In this document: piece after piece, positions 45,795 to 52,285 of the stretch
Position numbering within the stretch: position 1 is the stretch's first letter
Layout: the number at the start of each line of letters is the position of its first letter
Assembly: GCF_900142275.1 (NCBI RefSeq)
Contig: NZ_FRAI01000006.1
Location: 62,001-126,000 of the forward strand
Direction: 5' to 3'
Source of the DNA: Anaerobranca californiensis DSM 14826
Lineage (GTDB): Bacteria > Bacillota > Proteinivoracia > Proteinivoracales > Proteinivoracaceae
DNA length: 64,000 nt
Notes under the pieces: model-generated
What the model saw: the letters and a program-made list of their open reading frames with translations, nothing else
What the model was told of the DNA's origin: nothing
Databases searched by the model: none
Position numbers and translations under genes: made by a program

Positions 45795-46682
45795 ATGATT
45801 AAAACTATTAAAGAAGCCCTTATTTGGGCTTCTTCCTATCTAAAAAATCAAGGGATAGAAAACCCATATACTGAAAGTCAATTATTGTTAAAAAAGTTAT
45901 TGGATCTTCCTTTAGTTAAATTGACATTACAGGAAAATCAACCCCTCACAGAACAACAATTAGAAAATTATCTTCAATGGGTCAAAAAACGGGGGGAAGG
46001 TTATCCCTATGCCTATATAATTAAAGGAAAAGAATTTATGGGTTTAGAATTTTATGTAGATCCAAGGGTCCTTATTCCTAGGCCAGAAACAGAAATTTTA
46101 GTAGAGTGGGCTATAAGCTATATAGAGCTAAATAAAATTTCTGATTTCAAAATAGTTGATGTAGGAACAGGAAGTGGAGCTATAGGTATTTCTTTAGCTA
46201 AATATACTGGTAAAAAGATCTATGCAGTTGATTTATCCATGGATAGTTTACAAGTAGCAAAACTTAACAGCGAGAAATTAGGAGTAGCTGATAAAATTAA
46301 GTTTTATCATGGAAATCTCCTTAAACCCTTAAAAAAACAAGGTCTAGAAGTTGATTTAGTAGTATCAAATCTTCCATATATCCCGGAAAGGGAATATGCA
46401 ACATTACAAAGGGAAGTAAAAGAATTTGAGCCTTATACTGCATTAATTGGTGGTGAAACAGGCCTTGAAATTTATCAGGAACTAGTACAGCAACTTAAGG
46501 GTACCCTTAAAAAAGGTGGGGCATTGGCTATAGAAATAGCATATAATCAAGGGCAAAGGGCAATAGACCATTTACAAAAAGGTGGTTTTCAAAAAACATA
46601 TATTTTAAATGACCTAGCCGGCCATCAGCGGGTAGTTATAGGAGAAAATTTTATAGGAGAAAATTTTAAAAATTATGTTTAA
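45795..46682 (+). CDS. prmC: Release factor glutamine N5-methyltransferase
   Basis: Methylates the GGQ glutamine of RF1/RF2 with SAM. The 295-aa protein has the helical N-terminal domain (YTESQLLLKKLL), RFYVDPRVLIPRPETE-like substrate loop, SAM motif I VDVGTGSGAIGI and acidic loop AVDLS. The usual NPPY catalytic motif reads NLPY (VVSNLPYIPER), an uncommon variant. At the C-terminus a 15-bp tandem duplication encodes IGENFIGENF. Coupled to prfA. The duplicated DNA also resembles a sporulation-sigma promoter for the next gene. Confidence 0.94.
   Translation: MIKTIKEALIWASSYLKNQGIENPYTESQLLLKKLLDLPLVKLTLQENQPLTEQQLENYLQWVKKRGEGYPYAYIIKGKEFMGLEFYVDPRVLIPRPETEILVEWAISYIELNKISDFKIVDVGTGSGAIGISLAKYTGKKIYAVDLSMDSLQVAKLNSEKLGVADKIKFYHGNLLKPLKKQGLEVDLVVSNLPYIPEREYATLQREVKEFEPYTALIGGETGLEIYQELVQQLKGTLKKGGALAIEIAYNQGQRAIDHLQKGGFQKTYILNDLAGHQRVVIGENFIGENFKNYV
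46635..46665 (+). promoter_or_regulatory. Candidate sigma-F/G-type promoter of sigG, within a 15-bp tandem repeat
   Basis: TTATAGGAGAAAATT occurs twice in tandem (46636-46650, 46651-46665). Read as a promoter, TTATA (46636-46640), 15-bp spacer and GGAGAAAAT (46656-46664) fit the forespore pattern (GYATA, GGnnAnAnT) with one mismatch. It lies inside the end of prmC. Sequence match only. Confidence 0.4.
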
Positions 46683-46684
46683 AA

Positions 46685-46751
46685 CCTCCCCTTACCAGTC
46701 AATAATAGTTATTGACTAAATTAGAAAAGATTGGTAAGAGGGGGATTTTTT
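46685..46751 (+). promoter_or_regulatory. sigG leader hairpin that can mask the ribosome binding site
   Basis: CCTCCCCTTACCA (46685-46697) can pair with TGGTAAGAGGGGG (46733-46744 region; one bulged A), and the right arm contains the sigG ribosome binding site AGAGGGGGA. Inside is a second perfect hairpin GTCAATAA/TTATTGAC (46698-46705, 46709-46716). Six T residues follow just before the ATG, so it also resembles a terminator. It may tune sigG translation or stop readthrough from prmC. Confidence 0.65.
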
Positions 46752-47528
46752 ATGCAACAAAATTTCAAAGTAACCGTTAGTGGAGTAGATACATATAATT
46801 TACCGGTAATCTCTAGTAAAAAGATGGACATGTTGTTTAAGAGAATGTTAGAAGGGGATCAAGGGGCTAGGGAATTAATAGTAAAAGGGAACCTCAGATT
46901 AGTACTCAGTGTTTTAAAGGGTTTTAAAAATAGAGGGGAAAATTTAGATGATTTATTTCAAATAGGCTGTATTGGTCTTTTAAAGGCAGTGGACAATTTT
47001 AACCCCGAACTTGGAGTAAAATTTTCCACCTATGCTGTACCTATGATAATGGGTGAAATAAGGAGATATTTAAGGGATAATAATACCATTAGGGTAAGTA
47101 GATCAGTGAGGAAAATAGCCCATAAAGCTTTGCAACAAAGGGAAAAACTGGCAAAGGAATTAGGGAGGGAACCTACTATCAAAGAATTAGCTACCCACTT
47201 AGATCTACCTGAAGAAGAAATAGTTTTTGCTTTAGATGCCAATTATGAACCTATTTCTTTAAATGAACCAGTTTTCAACGATAACCAAGACCCTGTTTAT
47301 ATAGAAGAACAGGTAAAAGACAATGACGGTGATGAAAGTTGGTTACAAACTATTTTGCTAAAGGAAGCTTTAGAAAAGTTATCACCAAGGGAAAAGGAAA
47401 TATTATTTAAGAGGTTTTTTGCAGGAAAAACTCAAGTAGAAGTGGCGAAAGAAATAGGGATATCTCAGGCTCAAGTTTCCAGATTAGAAAAAGTAGCATT
47501 GGATTTTATAAAAAACTATATTAGGTAG
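46752..47528 (+). CDS. sigG: Late forespore sigma factor SigG
   Basis: A 258-aa sigma-70 family protein. Start region VSGVDTYNLPVIS, region 2 (NLRLVLSVL, DDLFQIGCIGLLKAVDNF, KFSTYAVPMIMGEIRRYLRDN), region 3 and region 4 (LSPREKEILFKRFF, VAKEIGISQAQVSRLE) match Bacillus SigG closely, including the SQAQVSRLEK end. It directs late gene expression in the forespore. GAGGGGGAT before ATG 46752 sets the start. It lies 8 bp upstream of spoIIR and away from the usual spoIIGA-sigE-sigG cluster. Expected control by sigma-F; the leader hairpin may delay translation. Confidence 0.93.
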   Translation: MQQNFKVTVSGVDTYNLPVISSKKMDMLFKRMLEGDQGARELIVKGNLRLVLSVLKGFKNRGENLDDLFQIGCIGLLKAVDNFNPELGVKFSTYAVPMIMGEIRRYLRDNNTIRVSRSVRKIAHKALQQREKLAKELGREPTIKELATHLDLPEEEIVFALDANYEPISLNEPVFNDNQDPVYIEEQVKDNDGDESWLQTILLKEALEKLSPREKEILFKRFFAGKTQVEVAKEIGISQAQVSRLEKVALDFIKNYIR

Positions 47529-47536
47529 AGGGGGAA

Positions 47537-48124
47537 ATGACAGTGGGGAAATGGAAAATAGTATGTTTTTTATCTATATTAAGTATATTAACTTATTTTT
47601 CCGGTAACGTGGCATTAAAGGAAGAGGAAATATTAAGGATTCATATAATAGCCAATAGCAACAATCCTAAAGATCAGTTTGTTAAATATTTAGTTAGGGA
47701 CAGGATATTAAAGGAATACAACCAAAAACTTAAGGATCTAAAAGGAATAAAGGAAATAGAAAAGTTTATAGAAGCTAATTTAGGAGATATTGAAACTTTG
47801 GCGGGAGATGTATTGCTGGAAAATGGACTGGTTTATGGAGTACATGGTGAACTTGGTAAGTTCCACTTTCCTACAAGGTTATATTTAGATACCCTTTATC
47901 CTAAAGGACAGTATAAAGCACTAAAAATTGTCTTAGGAGAAGGTAAAGGGGATAACTGGTGGTGTGTTATGTTTCCACCCCTGTGCCTTGTAGGAGAAGT
48001 GGAGGGGAAAGAAGTATTAACTAATCCTATAGAGGAAATGGAGAATTTCCAAGTACAACATGAAATTTTTATCCTTAATTGGATTAAAAAGATAATAGAG
48101 TTTATTAAAAAAATATTTAATTAA
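47537..48124 (+). CDS. spoIIR: Stage II sporulation protein R
   Basis: A 195-aa secreted signalling protein made in the forespore, which triggers SpoIIGA to process pro-sigma-E in the mother cell. It has an N-terminal hydrophobic signal (about residues 7-24) and the family motifs LRIHIIANSNNPKDQ, KYLVRDRIL, and LGEGKGDNWWCVMFPPLC. GAGGGGGAA precedes ATG 47537. Its coupling to sigG, 8 bp upstream, agrees with both being forespore genes. The C-terminus ends in a basic amphipathic helix. Confidence 0.95.
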   Translation: MTVGKWKIVCFLSILSILTYFSGNVALKEEEILRIHIIANSNNPKDQFVKYLVRDRILKEYNQKLKDLKGIKEIEKFIEANLGDIETLAGDVLLENGLVYGVHGELGKFHFPTRLYLDTLYPKGQYKALKIVLGEGKGDNWWCVMFPPLCLVGEVEGKEVLTNPIEEMENFQVQHEIFILNWIKKIIEFIKKIFN

Positions 48125-48140
48125 TAGGTATTCAAACACT

Positions 48141-48169
48141 TTGACAAAATTAAGAAAATCTAATATAAT
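48141..48169 (+). promoter_or_regulatory. Sigma-A promoter of the Rrf2-iscS-iscU operon
   Basis: TTGACA (48141-48146), 17-bp spacer, TATAAT (48164-48169): fully consensus. Confidence 0.93.
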
Positions 48170-48194
48170 ATACTCGAGTAAGCAACTCGGGTAT
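48170..48194 (+). promoter_or_regulatory. Likely IscR/Rrf2 operator on the isc promoter
   Basis: ATACTCGAGT-N5-ACTCGGGTAT, 10-bp arms with one mismatch, placed at the transcription start just after the -10 box. A further related half-site, ATCCCGAGTAA, is at 48208-48218. This arrangement fits autorepression by the Rrf2 protein encoded next. Confidence 0.75.
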
Positions 48195-48242
48195 TTTTTA
48201 ACAATTAATCCCGAGTAATTTAGTAGAGATAGGGGGCTAAAA

Positions 48243-48662
48243 ATGCGATTAACTACTAAAGGTGAATATGGAGTTAGAGCTTTAGCGGCATTGGCCCATC
48301 ATTATAAACAAGGACCTTTAACACTAAAAGAGATAGCCCAAAGGGAACACTTGCCTGAGTTATATTTAGAGCAGATTTTTAGAGAACTAAAAAAAGCAGG
48401 GATAATTGAAAGTATCAGAGGGCCTAAAGGGGGGTATATTTTAGCGAAAGATCCTAAAGAACTTACGGTGGGAGATGCCATAAGGGTTTTAGAAGGCCCA
48501 ATAGGACCGGTGGAATGCGTAATTGAAAATAGCTCAGTGGAAGGTTGCTGCACAAAGGAAGACAATTGCATTACAAAGTTTGTATGGGCTAAGTTAAGGG
48601 ATTCTATGACAAAGGTTTTAGATGAAATAAAATTTGAAGACATTGTTAAAGATATAAAATAG
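48243..48662 (+). CDS. iscR: Rrf2-family (IscR-like) Fe-S repressor
   Basis: A 139-aa winged-helix regulator: MRLTTKGEYGVRALAALA start, recognition helix region (LPELYLEQIFRELKKAG), wing RGPKGGYIL, and a three-cysteine cluster ligand set (C94, C104/C105, C110 in the segment around VEGCCTKEDNC). IscR-type proteins bind a [2Fe-2S] cluster and shut off Fe-S assembly when clusters are plentiful. It heads an operon with iscS and iscU, with an inverted-repeat operator over its own promoter. AGATAGGGGG precedes ATG 48243. Distinction from the cysteine-metabolism regulator CymR rests on the cysteines. Confidence 0.9.
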   Translation: MRLTTKGEYGVRALAALAHHYKQGPLTLKEIAQREHLPELYLEQIFRELKKAGIIESIRGPKGGYILAKDPKELTVGDAIRVLEGPIGPVECVIENSSVEGCCTKEDNCITKFVWAKLRDSMTKVLDEIKFEDIVKDIK

Positions 48663-48688
48663 AAAAATCCAAAAAGGAGGAATAAAAA

Positions 48689-49849
48689 ATGAAAAGGGTC
48701 TACCTTGATCATGCCGCTACCACTCCGGTACATCCCCAAGTTTTAGAGAAAATGCTGCCATTTTTTAAGGAATTATATGGCAATCCTTCTAGTATCCATC
48801 AGTTTGGGAGAGAAGTGGCTATTGAAATAGATAAAGCTAGAGAAAAAGTGGCAAAGGGGATAAATGCACAGTTTCCTGAAGAGATTTTCTTTACCTCTGG
48901 GGGAACAGAAGCTGATAATTTAGCCATCTTTGGAGTGGCAAAGGCTTTAAAGGATAAAGGGAAACATATCATAACTTCTGTAATAGAACACCATGCAGTG
49001 TTAGATGCCTGTGAAAGTTTAGAAAAAGAAGGCTTTGAACTTACTAAAGTTCCTGTAGATTGTGATGGACTGATAGATTTAGAATTTTTAAAATCAGCGG
49101 TCCGGGATGATACAATTTTAATAACAATTATGCATGCTAATAATGAAGTGGGAACTATACAACCTATTAAAGAAGTTGTAAAAATTGCTAAAGAAAAAGG
49201 GGTTTACGTACATACAGATGCCGTTCAAACCTTTGGGAATATACCAGTAGATGTCCAAGAACTAGGAGTAGACTTATTGACAATATCAGCCCATAAAATA
49301 TACGGGCCTAAAGGAGTAGGGGCTCTGTATGTAAGGAAAGGCACTAAAATCAAAGGAATAAGTTATGGTGGTGGACAAGAAAGAAAAATCCGTCCAGGGA
49401 CTGAAAATGTACCGGGCATAATAGGTTTCGGAGAAGCTGCACAAATCTGTGTGGAAACTTTAGAAAAAACTAAAGAAATGGCGAGACTTAGAGATAAACT
49501 CATTGATGGTCTTTTAAAAATTGAAGATGTCAAACTCAATGGCCACCGTACTAATAGGTTACCTGGCAATGTCAATGTATCTATTGAATACATTGAAGGG
49601 GAAGCTCTTTTGCTTAGTTTAGATATGGAGGGTATAGCTGCATCTAGTGGTTCTGCCTGTACATCTGGATCATTAGATCCATCCCATGTTTTGTTAGCAA
49701 TGGGCTTATCCCATCAGACTGCCCACGGTTCACTGAGATTAACGTTAGGTAAAGATACCACAGAAGAAGATATAGATTACTGTTTAGAAGTTATTCCTAG
49801 GATAGTGGACAGATTGAGGAAAATGTCACCACTTAAAAAGGGATTTTAA
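48689..49849 (+). CDS. iscS: Cysteine desulfurase (IscS/NifS type)
   Basis: PLP enzyme that removes sulfur from cysteine as a persulfide for Fe-S cluster assembly and other sulfur carriers. The 386-aa protein has YLDHAATTPVHPQV at the start, VIEHHAV, the PLP lysine in SAHKIYGPKG, and the catalytic cysteine in SGSACTSGSLDPSH. AAAAGGAGG precedes ATG 48689. It follows iscR by 26 bp and precedes iscU by 22 bp. Downstream sulfur-trafficking genes (TusA and DUF3343 proteins, 51464-52166) may receive sulfur from it, which is inference. Confidence 0.96.
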   Translation: MKRVYLDHAATTPVHPQVLEKMLPFFKELYGNPSSIHQFGREVAIEIDKAREKVAKGINAQFPEEIFFTSGGTEADNLAIFGVAKALKDKGKHIITSVIEHHAVLDACESLEKEGFELTKVPVDCDGLIDLEFLKSAVRDDTILITIMHANNEVGTIQPIKEVVKIAKEKGVYVHTDAVQTFGNIPVDVQELGVDLLTISAHKIYGPKGVGALYVRKGTKIKGISYGGGQERKIRPGTENVPGIIGFGEAAQICVETLEKTKEMARLRDKLIDGLLKIEDVKLNGHRTNRLPGNVNVSIEYIEGEALLLSLDMEGIAASSGSACTSGSLDPSHVLLAMGLSHQTAHGSLRLTLGKDTTEEDIDYCLEVIPRIVDRLRKMSPLKKGF

Positions 49850-49871
49850 TTGATAGAGAGGAGTGATTGTT

Positions 49872-50243
49872 GTGTATACAGAAAAAGTAATGGATCATTT
49901 TAGAAATCCGAGAAATGTTGGGGAAATAGAAAATGCCGATGGTGTTGGTGAAGTAGGTAATGCCAAATGTGGGGATATAATGAAAATATATCTAAAAGTT
50001 GAAAATGGAATTATTCAAGACATTAAATTCCAAACCTTTGGCTGTGGTGCTGCTATAGCAACTAGCAGTGCCGTTACTGAAATGGCTAAAGGGAAAACAT
50101 TAGATGAAGCATTAAAACTTACCAATAAAATGGTAGCAGAAGAATTAGGAGGACTTCCTCCTGCCAAAATGCACTGTTCAAACTTAGCTGCCGATGCTTT
50201 AAAAAGGGCAATTGAAGATTATAAGAAAAAACACAATCTTTAA
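49872..50243 (+). CDS. iscU: Fe-S cluster assembly scaffold IscU/NifU-like
   Basis: A 123-aa scaffold on which [2Fe-2S] clusters are built before transfer to apoproteins. The three cluster cysteines are seen in GNAKCGDIMKI, FGCGAAIA and MHCSNLAADAL. GAGGAG at 49857-49862 sets GTG 49872 (reading YTEKVMDHFRNPRN, the classical start) rather than the GTG at 49863. It ends the iscR-iscS-iscU operon and a terminator follows. The PPAKMHCS form (rather than LPPVKLHCS) is a mild variant of the family motif. Confidence 0.95.
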   Translation: MYTEKVMDHFRNPRNVGEIENADGVGEVGNAKCGDIMKIYLKVENGIIQDIKFQTFGCGAAIATSSAVTEMAKGKTLDEALKLTNKMVAEELGGLPPAKMHCSNLAADALKRAIEDYKKKHNL

Positions 50244-50257
50244 GAATCAAAGATTAA

Positions 50258-50292
50258 AATAAGGCTTGTCATAGGGCAGGCCTTATTTTTTT
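50258..50292 (+). terminator. Terminator after iscU
   Basis: AATAAGGC (50258-50265) pairs with GCCTTATT (50280-50287), then a T-run to 50292. The rest of the gap up to 50391 is AT-rich, with a TATAAT at 50353 but no convincing -35. Confidence 0.8.
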
Positions 50293-50391
50293 AGTTAATA
50301 TTATAAGGAAATCTTATATTATCATAAAAGGATATTATTTGTTAATATAGAATATAATTAAGTGAAATAAATAACAAGGAGGCTGTTAAAG

Positions 50392-51483
50392 TTGAAAAAA
50401 TATTCACATTTAATTTTTCTTATTGTAGGTGGACTTATTATTGGTTTTTTAGGATCTTATTTAGTAGAACTAGGAAATCCCAAAAATATGGGTGTTTGTG
50501 TAGCTTGTTTTGTTAGGGATATAAGTGGGGCCTTAGGTTTACACCGAGTAGCGGTGGTACAGTATATACGGCCTGAAGTTATTGGTTTCTTATTTGGTTC
50601 ACTGTTTATATCTTTGTTTTTTAAAGAGTTTAGAATTAGAGGAGGCTCTTCACCCTTACTCCGCTTTATCTTAGGATTTTTCGTAATGATAGGAGCCCTT
50701 GTATTTTTAGGTTGTCCATTTAGAATGGTTTTAAGATTAGCAAATGGTGATTTGAATGCTTTAACGGCATTATTTGGTTTTACCTTTGGTATTTATTTAG
50801 GAGTACAGGCTTTAAAGACAGGCTTTTCTTTGGGTAAAGCACCAGAGCAAAATGTTTCTAATGGATTGATTATGCCTACTTTTATGATCATATTACTAAT
50901 TTTTCTTTTAACAAAACCAGCCTTTATTTTCTTTAGTGCTGAAGGACCGGGATCCTTTGCTGCTCCTATTGCCATTTCACTAATAGCAGGGCTTTTGGTG
51001 GGAGCTATAGGACAAAGGACAAGGATTTGTATGGCCGGTGGTATTAGAGATGTTATTTTAATCAAAGATTTTTATATGCTTAAAGGTTATATTGCTGTTT
51101 TTATTGCAGCTTTGTTAACTAATTTAGCCCTTGGCTCATTTAATCTAGGTTTTGCAAATCAACCAATTGCCCATACTGATCACTTGTGGAACTTTTTAGG
51201 AATGGCATTAGTAGGTTTAGCCTCTGTATTATTGGGAGGATGTCCATTAAGACAAATTATTTTAGCAGGTGAGGGTAATATCGATTCGGCAATGACAGTT
51301 TTTGGTATGATGGCAGGAGCTGCTTTTGCCCATAATTTCAGTTTAGCGGCGACACCTCAAGGTGTTGGCACAAATGGTAAAGTAGCAGTAATTTTAGGAT
51401 TTATCTTCATTGGAATACTAGTTTTAGCCCATTCAAAATCAATTTTTATAAGGAGGGTGCAAGATGCGAAAATTGGACGCTAG
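50392..51483 (+). CDS. yedE: YeeE/YedE-family transporter (putative selenium/sulfur type)
   Basis: A 363-aa integral membrane protein with about ten spans. Paired cysteine motifs MGVCVACFVRDISG, FLGCPFRMVLR, RICMAGGIRD and LGGCPLRQIILAGEGN are the thiosulfate/sulfur-pathway residues of YeeE/YedE channels. The arrangement matches the YedE branch linked to selenium metabolism. AAGGAGG precedes TTG 50392. The next gene (TusA-like) overlaps its end by 20 bp, then two DUF3343 genes follow, so import and carrier proteins are coupled. Sulfur versus selenium cannot be decided here: no selD, selA or selB is in the window. Confidence 0.87.
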   Translation: MKKYSHLIFLIVGGLIIGFLGSYLVELGNPKNMGVCVACFVRDISGALGLHRVAVVQYIRPEVIGFLFGSLFISLFFKEFRIRGGSSPLLRFILGFFVMIGALVFLGCPFRMVLRLANGDLNALTALFGFTFGIYLGVQALKTGFSLGKAPEQNVSNGLIMPTFMIILLIFLLTKPAFIFFSAEGPGSFAAPIAISLIAGLLVGAIGQRTRICMAGGIRDVILIKDFYMLKGYIAVFIAALLTNLALGSFNLGFANQPIAHTDHLWNFLGMALVGLASVLLGGCPLRQIILAGEGNIDSAMTVFGMMAGAAFAHNFSLAATPQGVGTNGKVAVILGFIFIGILVLAHSKSIFIRRVQDAKIGR

Positions 51484-51667
51484 AGGTTTAGCTTGTCCTG
51501 AACCTTTACTGATGTTTAAAAGGGAACTGGATTTAGGTGGATCTTTTCAGTTAACAGTAGATTCTAATGTGGCGAAAGAAAATATATCTAGATTTTGTAA
51601 CTCAAAAGGTGTAAAATATCAATTAGAGGAAGAAGGAGCAGAATATACCTTTAAAGTTGGGAGTTAA
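51464..51667 (+). CDS. TusA/SirA-family sulfur carrier (YedF-like N-domain)
   Basis: A 67-aa protein with the TusA signature LDARGLACPEPLLMFKREL; the cysteine of CPEP carries persulfide. A second cysteine is in RFCNSKG. It is shorter than YedF, which has an added C-terminal DsrE-like domain. AAGGAGGGTG precedes ATG 51464, inside the end of yedE, so translation is coupled. It probably accepts sulfur (or selenium) from the transporter or from IscS and passes it on. Confidence 0.88.
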   Translation: MRKLDARGLACPEPLLMFKRELDLGGSFQLTVDSNVAKENISRFCNSKGVKYQLEEEGAEYTFKVGS

Positions 51668-51669
51668 AA

Positions 51670-51891
51670 ATGGGCATAATTATAACCTTTCATACAACTT
51701 ATGACAGTTTAAAAGGGGAAACAGTACTAATAAATGCTGGCTTAGAAATTAAAATTCGACCGATACCAAGACACATTAGTTCAGATTGTGGATTAGGTAT
51801 TGAAGGGAAAATCGAAGATAAAGATAAAATTATAGAGGTTTTAGAAGAAAACGGTGTGGAATATGAAGGTATTTATAATTTGGAGAGATAG
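51670..51891 (+). CDS. DUF3343 protein, putative Se/S carrier-like, copy 1
   Basis: A 73-aa protein starting IITFHTTYDSLKGETVL with the family block IRPIPRHISSDCGLGIEG. The single cysteine before GLGI is the conserved feature of DUF3343 and is proposed to bind sulfur or selenium. It starts 3 bp after the TusA-like gene. A hairpin overlaps its stop. The function is unproven; the constant linkage with YedE/TusA is the main clue. Confidence 0.85.
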   Translation: MGIIITFHTTYDSLKGETVLINAGLEIKIRPIPRHISSDCGLGIEGKIEDKDKIIEVLEENGVEYEGIYNLER

Positions 51892-51911
51892 CTCTAGCTA
51901 TCTCTTTTGTT
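51884..51911 (+). terminator. Terminator between the two DUF3343 genes
   Basis: AGAGATAGC (51884-51892), TCTA loop, GCTATCTCT (51897-51905), then TTTGTTTTT. The left arm covers the stop codon of the first DUF3343 gene, so the second may have lower or separate expression. Confidence 0.75.
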
Positions 51912-51953
51912 TTTACATAAAAAAGGATAAAATAAAGGGAGGAGGGTTATAAC

Positions 51954-52166
51954 ATGAAATATAAATTATTGGCCTTTGATTCTAATTATGATTCTTTATT
52001 AGCAGAAGATTTATTGACAAAAAAAGGAATAGATATAGACCCTATTCCTATTCCCCGAAATTTAAGGAAAGATTGCAATTTAGGATTAAAAATAAAGGTA
52101 GAAGATCTAAATAGAGTAAAATCAGCCTTAGCAGGAAAAATACAATATGATATTTATGATTATTAA
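51954..52166 (+). CDS. DUF3343 protein, putative Se/S carrier-like, copy 2
   Basis: A 70-aa paralogue of the preceding gene: KLLAFDSNYDSLLAEDLL, then IDPIPIPRNLRKDCNLGLKI with the conserved cysteine before NLGL. GGGAGGAGGG precedes ATG 51954. Two diverged copies in a row suggest two partners or cargoes. Between it and the first copy lies a terminator, so it may depend on readthrough or on a promoter not recognised by eye. Confidence 0.83.
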   Translation: MKYKLLAFDSNYDSLLAEDLLTKKGIDIDPIPIPRNLRKDCNLGLKIKVEDLNRVKSALAGKIQYDIYDY

Positions 52167-52193
52167 CTGTAACAAAGTTTTAACAAATAATTT

Positions 52194-52212
52194 CCTTATT
52201 TTGGGAATAAGG
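52194..52212 (+). other. Small hairpin downstream of the second DUF3343 gene
   Basis: CCTTATT (52194-52200) and AATAAGG (52206-52212) with a 5-base loop. No U-run; role uncertain. Confidence 0.35.
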
Positions 52213-52214
52213 GC

Positions 52215-52242
52215 TTGAGATTTTATTAACTTGTGATAGGAT
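52215..52242 (+). promoter_or_regulatory. Possible promoter of the Na/Pi transporter gene
   Basis: TTGAGA (52215-52220), 16-bp spacer, TAGGAT (52237-52242), 44 bp before the start codon. Confidence 0.45.
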
Positions 52243-52285
52243 ATAGATGAAGGAACTTATTTAAGAAATGGAGGAAAATTTACTA

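Noticed and set aside
50293-50391. Fur/PerR box before yedE (TTATATTATCATAA region)
   Set aside because: Only half of the dyad matches the consensus and the spacing is wrong; AT-rich DNA gives such matches by chance.
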